Below, one piece after another: positions 1 through 11,170 of a stretch of DNA of 59,871 nucleotides (position 1 is the stretch's first letter; every line of letters begins with the position of its first letter). The notes beneath the pieces were generated by a model. The model was not told the DNA's origin. It did no database searches and worked only from the letters and a program-made list of their open reading frames with translations. Source of the DNA: Tepidiphilus sp. J10 (GTDB lineage: Bacteria > Pseudomonadota > Gammaproteobacteria > Burkholderiales > Thiobacillaceae); NCBI GenBank assembly GCA_945897955.1, contig CAMDGQ010000017.1, positions 1 through 59,871 on the forward strand. The letters are read 5' to 3'. Both the position numbers and the translations under genes were made by a program.

Positions 1-236
1 AAACGGGCCTGCGCAAGGACGCGAAGACCGGCGCCGTGGTACCGGCACACCACATCACCAACGTCACCGCGACGGTGAATGGTGCGACGGTGCTGGATGC
101 CCAGTGGGGCGGCGGCATTTCCAAGAACCCGTACCTGGCATTCAAGGTCAAGGGTGCGAAGAAGGGCGACAAGGTTGTCGTCAACTGGGTGGACAACACC
201 GGCGACAAGAACACCGCCGAAGCCGCCATCGGCTAA
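1..236 (+). CDS. soxZ: SoxZ, sulfur-carrier complex subunit (5' end missing)
   Basis: This is the C-terminal part of SoxZ, which pairs with SoxY to form the periplasmic carrier that holds sulfur intermediates during thiosulfate oxidation. Reading from base 3 gives TGLRKDAKTGAVVPAHHITN, then a Gly-rich WGGGISKNP stretch and an Asp-rich end, the pattern of the Ig-like SoxZ fold. The gene runs off the left edge, so only about 77 of roughly 100 residues are visible. It lies 77 bp upstream of soxA on the same strand, as in canonical sox operons, which makes the identity secure. soxX and soxY are presumably to the left but cannot be seen. Confidence 0.93.
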   Translation, partial: TGLRKDAKTGAVVPAHHITNVTATVNGATVLDAQWGGGISKNPYLAFKVKGAKKGDKVVVNWVDNTGDKNTAEAAIG

Positions 237-313
237 GCAGCAGGACTGTACGGGCCGGCGAAATCCAATCCTGTGATTTGCCGGCCCTTTCCATTGATCT
301 TCCGGATGGCGGC

Positions 314-1138
314 ATGACGAAATTCATTGTTGCACTGGCCGCGCTGATAGCGCTGACTGCCGCCGCTCATGCAGGCCCGGAAGAAGACCGCCTGAAACTG
401 GTTGGTCATTTCAAAAGCGTCTATCCGGATTTGAAGCTGGAAGACTATGTCTCCGGATCGCTCCTGTTTGATTCGGACGGCATGGCTCAGTACAACAGCA
501 TCATGGAGTTTCCCCCCTTTTCCAGTGAACTCGACAAGGCTGAAAAGCTCTGGAAGACGCCGCTGAAGAGTGGCAAGACCTACGCCGACTGTCTGCCCAA
601 CGCTGGCCGGATGATTGCCGGCAATTACCCGATGTTCGACAACGCGAAGGGCAGGGTGGTGACGCTCGAAGGCGCCATCAACGACTGTCGTCTGGCCAAT
701 GGCGAAGATGCCTGGGTTTACGGCGATCCCGGCAGCATGGGATTGTTGACGGCTTATCTGCGCACCCTGTCCAACGGCATGAAGATGAACATCAAGGTCG
801 AAGGCGAAGGCGCATTGAAGGCGTTCGAGGACGGCAAGAAGACCTTCTACAGTCGCGCCGGCCAGTTGAATGCATCCTGCGCCAACTGCCATGTCGACAA
901 TGTCGGCAATCGCTTGCGTTCGGAACTCCTGTCACCGGTCATCGGCCAGGCCACCCATTGGCCTGTTTTTCGGGGCGGCGATCAGTTGATCACCCTGCAA
1001 AAGCGCTACGAAGGTTGCCACCGCGATGTCCGCCATGTGCCCGACAAGGCCGGCAGCACGCGTTATGACAACCTTGAATATTTCCATTCCTACCTTTCCA
1101 ACGGTTTGCCTTTGCAGTCTTCCATTTTCCGGAAGTGA
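314..1138 (+). CDS. soxA: SoxA, L-cysteine S-thiosulfotransferase subunit (monoheme type)
   Basis: SoxA is the catalytic c-type cytochrome of SoxAX, which attaches thiosulfate to the SoxY carrier cysteine in the periplasm. The 274-residue product starts with a Sec signal ending near AHA. Only one haem-binding motif is present, CANCH at residues 189-193. The segment where diheme SoxA proteins have their first CxxCH reads YADCLPNAG instead, with a partner cysteine in NDCR, so this is the monoheme type. The active-site cysteine is Cys235 in RYEGCHRDVR, followed by the conserved NLEYF/YLSNG tail. The ATG at 314 was chosen because it begins the signal peptide. The frame stays open further upstream, but that part overlaps soxZ and does not look like SoxA. 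Confidence 0.95.
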   Translation: MTKFIVALAALIALTAAAHAGPEEDRLKLVGHFKSVYPDLKLEDYVSGSLLFDSDGMAQYNSIMEFPPFSSELDKAEKLWKTPLKSGKTYADCLPNAGRMIAGNYPMFDNAKGRVVTLEGAINDCRLANGEDAWVYGDPGSMGLLTAYLRTLSNGMKMNIKVEGEGALKAFEDGKKTFYSRAGQLNASCANCHVDNVGNRLRSELLSPVIGQATHWPVFRGGDQLITLQKRYEGCHRDVRHVPDKAGSTRYDNLEYFHSYLSNGLPLQSSIFRK

Positions 1139-1296
1139 GCAATGCCTGAGCGTCGCCAGAAAATCCGAGCCATGCGCCTGGATTTACATTTGAACTACCG
1201 TATTTGACCAGTCGTATTGGCTCATCACTACCATTTACCACCCGCTTGGCTGCCGCAAGAATGCGCGCTGCTCAAGAACAAAGAGGAGAAGCAAAC

Positions 1297-3018
1297 ATGT
1301 CCATGAATCGCCGTGAATTCCTCCAGATCCTCGCCGCAGCCAGCGCCGCCGGCTTTGCTCTGGATAGCCGCCAGGCCCTGGCCGGTAACGTGCCCTCGAA
1401 CTACTACGACATTCCGGTGTTCGGCAACGTATCGCTGATGCACATGACCGACTGCCACGCGCAGTTGAAGCCGATCTGGTTCCGCGAACCCAATGTCAAC
1501 CTGGGCGTCGGCGGTTCAGTCGGCAAAGTGCCGCATCTGGTCGGTGAACATCTGCTCAAGGCCTACAACATCAAGCCGGGCGGCATCGACGCGCACGCTT
1601 TCACCTATATCGACTTCGCTGCGGCGGCCAAGACCTACGGCAAGGTCGGCGGTTTCGCCCACCTGAAGACGCTGGTCGACAAGGTGCGCGCCTCGCGTCC
1701 CGGTTCGCTGCTGATGGATGGCGGCGATACCTGGCAGGGTTCCGCCACCGCCCTGTGGACCAACGCGCAGGACATGGTGGATGCCTGTATCGAACTCGGC
1801 GTTGACGTGATGGCGCCGCACTGGGAAATGACCTACGGCGCCGAGCGCGTGCAGGAAATCGTCAATGGCGACTTCAAGAAAGCCGGCATCGAATTCGTCG
1901 CGCAGAACGTGGTCACCCAGGACTTCGGCGATCAGGTGTTCAAGCCCTACGTAATCAAGGTCATCAACGGTGTCCAGGTCGCTATTATCGGCCAGGCCTT
2001 CCCGTACACCCCGATCGCCAACCCGCGCTGGATGATGCCGGACTGGTCGTTCGGCATTCGCGACGACTCGATGCAGAAATTCGTCGACGAAGCGCGCGGC
2101 AAGGGCGCGCAGGTAGTCGTCGTACTGTCGCACAACGGCATGGACGTCGACCTCAAGCTGGCCAGCCGCGTTACCGGCATCGACGCCATCTTCGGCGGCC
2201 ACACTCATGACGGCGTGCCGCAGCCGATAGAGGTCAAGAATGCCGCCGGCGTCACCCTGGTCACCAATGCCGGTTCCAACGGCAAGTTCCTCGGCGTCAT
2301 GGACTTCGATGTCAAGGACGGCAAGGTCAAGGGCTGGAAATACCGCCTGGTGCCGGTGTTCTCCAACCTGCTCGCGGCCGACAAGAAGATGGACGCGCTG
2401 ATCACCAAGATTCGCAAGCCGTTCGAAGCGAAACTGGGCGAAAAACTGGCCGTCACCGAAGACCTGCTGTATCGCCGTGGCAATTTCAATGGCACCTACG
2501 ACCAGATGATCTGTGACGCGCTAATGAAGGTGAAGGGTGCCGACGCGGCCTTCTCGCCGGGCTTCCGCTGGGGCACCAGCCTGCTGCCGGGCGATGTCAT
2601 CACGATGGAACAACTGATGGACCAGGTCGCCATTACCTACCCGCAGACCACGCTGACCAACATGAGCGGCGAAACCATCAAGACCATCATGGAAGATGTC
2701 TGCGACAACCTGTTCAACGACGATCCCTACTACCAGCAGGGCGGCGACATGGTGCGCGTCGGCGGCATCCAGTACAGCGTCACGCCAAATGCCACGATCG
2801 GCAACCGCATCGGCGACATGACGCTGAACGGCAAGCCGGTCGATGCGAAGAAAACCTACAAGGTTGCGGGCTGGGCGCCGGTGGGCGAAAACGTCCAGGG
2901 TGCGCCGATCTGGGACGTGGTGGCCGAGTATCTGCGCGATGTGAAGGTGGTCAAGCAGGTCAAGCTGAATCAGCCCAAGGTCATCGGCATGGGCAACAAT
3001 CCCGGCATGATTGTCTGA
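1297..3018 (+). CDS. soxB: SoxB, thiosulfohydrolase
   Basis: SoxB hydrolyses the terminal sulfone from SoxY-bound intermediates as sulfate, using a dinuclear manganese site in the periplasm. The 573-residue protein opens with a twin-arginine signal (MNRREFLQ, then an Ala-rich stretch), as expected for a cofactor-containing Sox enzyme. Metal-ligand motifs of the 5'-nucleotidase-like metallophosphatase fold are visible: TDCH near residue 51, GGDTW, a PHWEMTYG segment, SHNG and GGHTHDG. A C-terminal 5'-nucleotidase-type domain follows. The start at 1297 has an AAGAGGAG ribosome-binding site 7-8 bases upstream. The 158-bp gap after soxA holds no other gene. Confidence 0.96.
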   Translation: MSMNRREFLQILAAASAAGFALDSRQALAGNVPSNYYDIPVFGNVSLMHMTDCHAQLKPIWFREPNVNLGVGGSVGKVPHLVGEHLLKAYNIKPGGIDAHAFTYIDFAAAAKTYGKVGGFAHLKTLVDKVRASRPGSLLMDGGDTWQGSATALWTNAQDMVDACIELGVDVMAPHWEMTYGAERVQEIVNGDFKKAGIEFVAQNVVTQDFGDQVFKPYVIKVINGVQVAIIGQAFPYTPIANPRWMMPDWSFGIRDDSMQKFVDEARGKGAQVVVVLSHNGMDVDLKLASRVTGIDAIFGGHTHDGVPQPIEVKNAAGVTLVTNAGSNGKFLGVMDFDVKDGKVKGWKYRLVPVFSNLLAADKKMDALITKIRKPFEAKLGEKLAVTEDLLYRRGNFNGTYDQMICDALMKVKGADAAFSPGFRWGTSLLPGDVITMEQLMDQVAITYPQTTLTNMSGETIKTIMEDVCDNLFNDDPYYQQGGDMVRVGGIQYSVTPNATIGNRIGDMTLNGKPVDAKKTYKVAGWAPVGENVQGAPIWDVVAEYLRDVKVVKQVKLNQPKVIGMGNNPGMIV

Positions 3019-3085
3019 TACCGGTTGTGATGATTTCGACATGGGGGCGCAAGCCCCTTTGTCGTTTCTGGACAGGAAGCACCGA

Positions 3086-3622
3086 ATGATTTTCAAGCAA
3101 CTTCTCTCCCTGCTATTTGTGGCGCTCGTGGCCTTTTCCGCACATGCCGCCGAATCCGGCGCGCTCGGTCACGAGCTGACGCCCGTCGCAGCGCCTTATC
3201 CGGCGCCCGCCATGCGTCTGAAGGATCTGTCCGGCAGGCAACACGATCTGGCCGAGTTCAAGGGCAAGCTGGTGGTAGTCAATTTCTGGGCGACCTGGTG
3301 CCCGCCGTGTCGGCGCGAAATGCCTTCCCTGGAGCGCCTCAACAAGCGCCTCGCCGGACGCGGGCTGGTGGTGCTCGCCGTCGCCGCAGGCGAGGATGCC
3401 GAGACCGTGCGCGGCTTTATCGGCGAACTGAAGCCGACCCCCAGCTTTACCGTGCTGGCCGATCCCGAGTTCAGTGTCATGCAGACCTGGAACATGCGCG
3501 GCTTGCCGACCACCTTCGTGGTGGACCCGAACGGCATGGTGATCTACACGGCAGTCGGCGGACGTGAATTCGATCACGCCCAGTTGATCAAGCGGCTTGT
3601 GCCGCATCTGCCGCGCAAATAG
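3086..3622 (+). CDS. TlpA/SoxW-like periplasmic thioredoxin
   Basis: A 178-residue exported thioredoxin-fold protein with a Sec signal (MIFKQLLSLLFVALVAFSAH) and a WCPPC redox centre near residues 71-75. A cis-Pro loop (GLPTTFVVD) follows. It belongs to the TlpA/ResA/SoxW group of thiol-disulfide reductases. Its position 67 bp after soxB suggests the SoxW role, keeping the SoxY carrier cysteine reduced, but ResA-type cytochrome c maturation is also possible. The ATG at 3086 is preferred because it starts the signal peptide and has AGGAAG upstream. An earlier in-frame start would add a charged, unrelated leader. Confidence 0.85.
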   Translation: MIFKQLLSLLFVALVAFSAHAAESGALGHELTPVAAPYPAPAMRLKDLSGRQHDLAEFKGKLVVVNFWATWCPPCRREMPSLERLNKRLAGRGLVVLAVAAGEDAETVRGFIGELKPTPSFTVLADPEFSVMQTWNMRGLPTTFVVDPNGMVIYTAVGGREFDHAQLIKRLVPHLPRK

Positions 3623-3683
3623 CGCCGGGAATCTCGCCGAAGAAATGCCGAATGGCGCACGCCTACAAAGGCGTTGCGGAAAA

Positions 3684-3995
3684 CTACTGGTCGGTCTTGT
3701 CGCCGACACGCGGCAGATTCAGGTGCAACGCCGCCTTGGCCAGCAAATGCGCCGAGACCGGCGCGGTGATGAACAGAAACAGGGTGATCAGCACCTCGTG
3801 CAGGCTGACGCCGTTGCCCTGATGGCTGAAATAGATCGATGACGCAATCAGCAGGCAGCCGACGCCGAGCGTGGTGGCCTTGGTCGGGCCATGCAGGCGG
3901 GTGTAGAAATCGCGCAATCGCGCCAGGCCGAGCGAGCCGATGAAGGTAAAAATTGCCCCCGCCAGAATCAGGAATGACAGCAGAAAGTCGAGCAT
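3684..3995 (-). CDS. mrpG: Mrp antiporter subunit G
   Basis: A 103-residue membrane protein with three predicted helices, last gene of the Mrp/Pha/Mnh operon. It has the MrpG hallmark segment GSLGLARLRDFYTRLHGPTK followed by TTLGVGCLL. MrpG is one of the small subunits needed to assemble the multi-subunit monovalent-cation/proton antiporter; its own mechanistic role is not settled. It starts 15 bases after mrpF and ends convergently with the thioredoxin gene, about 60 bp apart. Confidence 0.93.
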   Translation of the reverse strand: MLDFLLSFLILAGAIFTFIGSLGLARLRDFYTRLHGPTKATTLGVGCLLIASSIYFSHQGNGVSLHEVLITLFLFITAPVSAHLLAKAALHLNLPRVGDKTDQ

Positions 3996-4010
3996 GATGT
4001 AGTGGCTTCC

Positions 4011-4280
4011 CTATTCGATGATGTCGCCGCGCAGCAGGTATTTGCACAACGCGACGGTGCCGACGAAGCCCATCAGCGCGATCAGCAGGGCCGCCTCGAA
4101 ATACAGCGCGCTGCCCAGATGAATGCCGAGCAGCACCAGCAGCGCAATGGTGTTCACATAAAGCGTATCCAGCGCCAGGATGCGGTCCGGCGCGCTGGGG
4201 CCGCGCAGCAGACGCCAGAAATTCATGGCCACGGCGGCCGCAACCAGCGCGAAGGCAACGGGGATGACCAGACTCAGCAT
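4011..4280 (-). CDS. mrpF: Mrp antiporter subunit F
   Basis: An 89-residue protein with three hydrophobic segments and the MrpF signature RGPSAPDRILALDTLYVN. It is a small integral subunit of the Mrp Na+(K+)/H+ antiporter. The start overlaps the end of mrpE by seven bases, indicating translational coupling. Family length and operon position both agree with MrpF. Confidence 0.93.
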   Translation of the reverse strand: MLSLVIPVAFALVAAAVAMNFWRLLRGPSAPDRILALDTLYVNTIALLVLLGIHLGSALYFEAALLIALMGFVGTVALCKYLLRGDIIE

Positions 4281-4870
4281 GATTCGAATACCTTCTGCAA
4301 TGGCGCTTCATAACGCGCCTTGATCTGCGTTCGCACCGCATCAGGGTCGGGGGCGTGCAGCGCATGCACCAGCAACGTGCGGCGGTCCGGGCTGAGGTGA
4401 GCCGATACGGTGCCCGGAGTCAGGCAGATGGTATTGGCCAGGAAACTGATCGCCAGATCGCTTTCCAATGCCAGCGGCACTTCGATGAAGGCCGGCCGCA
4501 GGCACGCCGGGTTGCCGAGAATGCGCCGCGCCACGACCAGATTTGCCAGAACAATGTCCGCCACCACCACGACCAGAAAACGGAACAACACCCAGGGATG
4601 CCGAATTTGAATCCGCTCCGGCCAGAACCGCAGCGTGAACAGGGGGATCAGCCAGCCGAGCAGAGCGGCGAGCAGAATCTGCCCGGGCGCGATGCTGTTG
4701 TTGAGCAGCAGCCAGATCACCGCCAGGATCGGCGAAAGCAGCGGATGCGGCAGCAGAGTCGTTGGCGCTTTAGCGCTTACGAATCTGGCGCCCCCCTTTT
4801 GCGGGGGCAGCAGAGTCGTTGGCGCTTCAGCGCTTACGAATCTGGCGGGGGAGGGTTGCGGTGCGCTCAT
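4274..4870 (-). CDS. mrpE: Mrp antiporter subunit E with repeat-derived N-terminus
   Basis: A 198-residue subunit of the Mrp antiporter. The family core begins at LLPHPLLSPILAVIWLLLNN and runs through the MrpE motifs (RPAFIEVPL, TPGTVSAHL). Ahead of the core lie about 40 residues not expected in MrpE. They are encoded by two nearly identical 42-bp repeats with a 57-bp period (4749-4790 and 4806-4847), each read as ARFVSA(E/K)APTTLLP. There is no Met or good alternative start between the repeats and the core, so the repeats appear to be translated. The start at 4870 overlaps the mrpD stop by four bases, which supports it. The effect on function is unknown. Confidence 0.88.
   Translation of the reverse strand: MSAPQPSPARFVSAEAPTTLLPPQKGGARFVSAKAPTTLLPHPLLSPILAVIWLLLNNSIAPGQILLAALLGWLIPLFTLRFWPERIQIRHPWVLFRFLVVVVADIVLANLVVARRILGNPACLRPAFIEVPLALESDLAISFLANTICLTPGTVSAHLSPDRRTLLVHALHAPDPDAVRTQIKARYEAPLQKVFESC
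4749..4847. repeat. Two 42-bp direct repeats inside mrpE
   Basis: The units at 4749-4790 and 4806-4847 differ at a single base and are separated by a C/G-rich 15-base spacer. Each contains the short self-complementary core GGCGCTTTAGCGC (or GGCGCTTCAGCGC), typical of small interspersed palindromic repeats. The 57-bp period is a multiple of three, so the mrpE frame is kept. Confidence 0.85.
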
Positions 4871-6384
4871 GGACGACCTCCGAGCACGGCATGGACGTAA
4901 TGATAGGGTTGCAGCAATTGTTCGGCGGTGGCGCTGGCGTAGGCGTGGAGGGGGCCGGCGGCGAGAGTCAGGCCGATGGTCAGCGCCAGCAATCCGAAGA
5001 CCGGCAGTAGCGCGCCGGCATCGAACGGCGGCGGCGGCGCACCTTCTTCGGCGGGTGGTGTGTGGAAAAACAGCAGACTGCCGGCGCGCGCCAGCGCGAT
5101 CAGGCCGAGCAGGCCGCCGGCCAGCGTCACGGCCATGATCCAGGGCCAGGCCGGATGTTCCAGCGCCGCGCGCAGCAGCAGAAACTTGCCGACGAAGCCG
5201 GACAATGGCGGCAAGCCGGCCGCCAGCATGGCGGCAATGAAAAACAGTCCGCCCAGCAACGGCGCGCCTGCCATGGCCGGACCGGGTTCGAAACGGTCGG
5301 CGAGTTGACCAACCTGCTCGCCTCGACCCAGCGCGATGCGGTCGGCGAGCAGAAAAAGCGCGGCGCCGGTGAACACCGAATGCGGCAGGTAATACAGGCC
5401 GGCGGCGATGCCGCTGACGCTGCCGAGCGCAAACGCGGTCAACAGCGTCCCGACCGAGGCGACAACCAGGTAGGCGGCCTGTTCGCGCAGGGCGCGAGCC
5501 GCCAGCGCGCCAAGCAGGCCGATGATCAACGTCGCCAGGGCCAGCGGCAGCAGCCAGGGTTCGATCAGCGTCACGCCACCGGCCTGGGCGCCGAAGATCA
5601 GCGTCGAAACCCGCAGGATGCTGTAGGCGCCGACCTTGGTCATGATCACGAACAGGGCTGCTACCGGCGCGCTGGCATGGGCGTAAGCAGCGGGCAGCCA
5701 GAGATAGAGCGGCAGCAGCGCCGCCTTCAGCGCGAAAACGGCGAACAGCAGCAGGCCGGCGGCACGCGCCGGACCGAGGTTTTCCGGCGCGACGGCGGCC
5801 ATCCTGCGCGCCAGATCGGCCATGTTCAGCGTGCCGAACAGACCGTACAGCGTGCCGACTGCGATCAGGAACAGCGCCGAGCCGCACAGGTTGAGCACGA
5901 CATAGTGCAGGCCGGCGCGGGTTTTCAGACGGCCACCGCCATGCAGAATGAGGCCATAGGAAGCCAGCAGCAGCACCTCGAAGAACACGAACAGGTTGAA
6001 CAGGTCGCCGGTCAGAAACGCGCCGTTGAGACCGAACAACTGCAACTGGTACAGGATATGGAAATGCCGGCCGCTGACGTCGATGCCGCGACTCGCGTAG
6101 ATCAGCGGAAACAGCGCCAGCACTGCGGTTATCAGCAGCATCCAGGCGCTCAGACGGTCGGCTACCATGACAATGCCGAACGGCGCCGGCCAGTTGCCGA
6201 GTGAGTAGGTCAGGATGTCACCGTCACTGACCGCATTCAGCAACGCCGCAGCCAGGCCGATCTGGCCGAGCACGACGGCATAACTGAAACCGCGCCGCCA
6301 GTGATAGGCGAGATGGCGTCCGAACAGATGCGCGATACCGGCGACAAGCGGCAGCAGGATGGGGGCGATGACCAGATGGTTCAT
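4867..6384 (-). CDS. mrpD: Mrp antiporter subunit D
   Basis: A 505-residue polytopic protein of the NuoM/NuoN/MrpD proton-pump family. It is one of the two large subunits of the Mrp complex thought to carry ion translocation. About 14 hydrophobic segments are visible. The conserved Glu/Lys helices include LFVFFEVLLLASYG and ALKAALLPLYLWLP, followed by the HASAPVAAL loop. MNHLVIAP at 6384 is taken as the start because it leads directly into the first helix; the frame upstream encodes a charged leader unlike the family. It is coupled to mrpE by a 4-base overlap. Confidence 0.95.
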   Translation of the reverse strand: MNHLVIAPILLPLVAGIAHLFGRHLAYHWRRGFSYAVVLGQIGLAAALLNAVSDGDILTYSLGNWPAPFGIVMVADRLSAWMLLITAVLALFPLIYASRGIDVSGRHFHILYQLQLFGLNGAFLTGDLFNLFVFFEVLLLASYGLILHGGGRLKTRAGLHYVVLNLCGSALFLIAVGTLYGLFGTLNMADLARRMAAVAPENLGPARAAGLLLFAVFALKAALLPLYLWLPAAYAHASAPVAALFVIMTKVGAYSILRVSTLIFGAQAGGVTLIEPWLLPLALATLIIGLLGALAARALREQAAYLVVASVGTLLTAFALGSVSGIAAGLYYLPHSVFTGAALFLLADRIALGRGEQVGQLADRFEPGPAMAGAPLLGGLFFIAAMLAAGLPPLSGFVGKFLLLRAALEHPAWPWIMAVTLAGGLLGLIALARAGSLLFFHTPPAEEGAPPPPFDAGALLPVFGLLALTIGLTLAAGPLHAYASATAEQLLQPYHYVHAVLGGRP

Positions 6385-6427
6385 ATCGCGTCCAGGTTTC
6401 TCAACCCTACGGTGCTGGCATTCCCGC

Positions 6428-6768
6428 TCATTCCGCGTCCTTCCCGTCGACATGATCGTTGCCCAGTTCAGCGCGCGCTTTCAGCGCCAGCATGATGACG
6501 AAAGCGGTCATCGCGAAGCCGATGACGATGGCGGTCAACACCAGAGCCTGCGGTACCGGATCGGTATAACCGGAAAAATCACCCTGCAGGCCGGTGCCGA
6601 TCACCGGCGGCTGTCCGATGGTCAGGCGGCCCATCGCGAACAGGAACAGGTTCACCGCGTAGGACAGGTAGGTGAGCCCCAGCACCACCGGAAAAGTGCG
6701 CCCGCGCAACAGCAGATAGACGCCGCAGGCGGTTAATACGCCAATCAGCAGAGCGATCAGGGCTTCCA

Positions 6769-6769
<1 letters not shown>
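6428..6769 (-). CDS. mrpC: Mrp antiporter subunit C (NuoK-like)
   Basis: A 113-residue, three-helix protein homologous to NuoK of complex I. The family segments VYLLLRGRTFPVVLGL, DPVPQALVLTAIVIGFA and the acidic C-terminus are all present. It starts one base inside the end of mrpAB (TGATG junction), so the two are translationally coupled. A 43-base gap separates it from mrpD. Confidence 0.95.
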
Positions 6770-9600
<2,831 letters not shown>

Positions 9601-9658
9601 GTCATGCTGTCGAGCGGGTGATATCCGAAAAGGTTCGCTGCACGTGCTGTTTCAAGGA

Positions 9659-10987
9659 TCATTCCGCCATCGCACTGTCAGGAATTGGCGGCAGTCGCGT
9701 GATCAGCATCTTGTCCACCCGATTCCGGTCCATGTCCATCACTTCGAAGCGCAAGCCCTGCGACTCGAAGTGATCAGCCACGGCCGGGATGCGGCCGAGT
9801 ATGTGCATGACGAAGCCGCCCAGTGTGTTGAAGGTGTTCTCTTCCTCGCCGGGCAGTTCATCCTCGATGTCCAGCGCCGATTTCAGCCGCTCGATGGTCA
9901 CGCTGCCATCCACCAGCCAGGAGCCGTCCTCGCGCTCGACCACGTCCTGCTCATCCCGCGAGTCATACGAGGGGAGGTCGCCCACGATCGCGGTCATCAC
10001 ATCGGTGAGCGTCACCAGTCCCTCCAGTTCGCCGTATTCGTCGACGATGAGCGCGAATTGCATGCGCGCCTGGCGGAAGCTCTCCAGCAACTGGGTCGTG
10101 GACACGCTTTCCGGCACATAGAGCGGCGCGCGCAAGGACGCCTCGACATCGAGTTGCGTGCCGGCCAGCGCGGCCTTGAGCAGATCGGACGTGCGCAGTA
10201 TGCCGATGACATGGTCGAGTCCGTCGCGGCACACGACGATCCGTTCATAGGGGCTATCGGCGATCCGATCGCGGATCACCGCTTCCGGCTCGTCCAGATC
10301 GACCAGATAGATATCGGATCGGTGGGTCATGATCGCGCCGATGCGCTGATCGTCCAGACGCAATACGTTGGAGACGATTTCCTGTTCGCTTTCATGGAAT
10401 ACGCCCGCTTCGGCGCCTTGACCCATCAGCACGTTGATTTCATCGTCGGTGACCGGCGGCTCCTCCTTGCGGCGGGCGCCCATCAGGCGCAGCAGCAGGC
10501 TGGAGGACGTGGACAACAGCCAGACCACCGGTTTCGAGAAGCGCGACAGTATGTTCATCGGCCGCGCGATCAATGAGGCGATGCCTTCCGGCGCCAGTAG
10601 GCCCAGCCGCTTCGGCACCAGTTCGCCGACCACTACCGAGAAATAGGTCAGGCCGATGACGACCACGGTCAACGAGATGCCCTTGGCATACGGCTCGATC
10701 AATGTGAACTGGCTGATCCAGGCGGCGAGCGGATCGGCCAGCGCGGTCTCGCCAATGGCGCCGCTGAGGATGCCGACCGAAGTGATGCCGACCTGGATGG
10801 TGGAGAGGAAGTTGGAGGGCTCGTTATGCAATGCCAGCGCGGAATGTGCGCCAGGGCTGCCATCTTCCGCCAGACGTTGCAGACGGGATTTGCGGGATGA
10901 GATCACCGCGATTTCTGACATGGCGAAAATGCCATTCAGGAGAATCAGGAACAGAAGTAACGCAATATCCATAAAAAAGCCGCCCAT
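9659..10987 (-). CDS. CNNM/CorC (HlyC) family membrane protein
   Basis: A 442-residue protein with an N-terminal DUF21 (CNNM) domain of about four membrane segments, including NGIFAMSEIAVISSRKSRL and VVGELVPKRLGL. Two CBS domains follow (about 215-330) and then a CorC_HlyC C-terminal domain. Relatives are linked to Mg2+/Co2+ efflux or Na+-coupled Mg2+ export, which would fit the sodium genes on either side; the substrate cannot be read from sequence. Two starts are possible, 10987 (MGGFFMDI) and 10972 (MDIALL). A terminator-like hairpin ending in six T's lies exactly at this boundary, so the start is uncertain. The window holds a second family member at 51790. Confidence 0.88.
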   Translation of the reverse strand: MGGFFMDIALLLFLILLNGIFAMSEIAVISSRKSRLQRLAEDGSPGAHSALALHNEPSNFLSTIQVGITSVGILSGAIGETALADPLAAWISQFTLIEPYAKGISLTVVVIGLTYFSVVVGELVPKRLGLLAPEGIASLIARPMNILSRFSKPVVWLLSTSSSLLLRLMGARRKEEPPVTDDEINVLMGQGAEAGVFHESEQEIVSNVLRLDDQRIGAIMTHRSDIYLVDLDEPEAVIRDRIADSPYERIVVCRDGLDHVIGILRTSDLLKAALAGTQLDVEASLRAPLYVPESVSTTQLLESFRQARMQFALIVDEYGELEGLVTLTDVMTAIVGDLPSYDSRDEQDVVEREDGSWLVDGSVTIERLKSALDIEDELPGEEENTFNTLGGFVMHILGRIPAVADHFESQGLRFEVMDMDRNRVDKMLITRLPPIPDSAMAE

Positions 10988-11007
10988 TGCCTTCAGGCAC
11001 GCGGCTC
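10973..11007 (-). promoter_or_regulatory. Terminator-like hairpin at the start of the CorC-like gene
   Basis: Read on the minus strand, AGCCGC (11006-11001) pairs with GCGGCT (10983-10978), with an inner TGCC/GGCA stem and a four-base loop. Six T's follow, immediately before the ATG at 10972. This has the form of an intrinsic terminator or attenuator inside the leader. A second hairpin (11019-11047, CCGGC/GCCGG arms) lies upstream. No known riboswitch family was recognised in the 180-bp leader. Confidence 0.45.
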
Positions 11008-11170
11008 AGGCATAGAGGAACCGGCATTTTGCCTGTGAAGCCGGGTTATGCCCAGTTGATGGTGACGAGATCGGAAAGTATCCGGTTTTCCCTGTCGCGG
11101 CACCGATGGCGAATCACACCGGCATCGGCGCTGCGGCAGGAATACTTCTGAATCAGAACCGTCCGAATGG

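Noticed and set aside
104..313. In-frame extension of soxA upstream of base 314
   Set aside because: It overlaps soxZ in another frame, has no SoxA similarity, and would bury the signal peptide.
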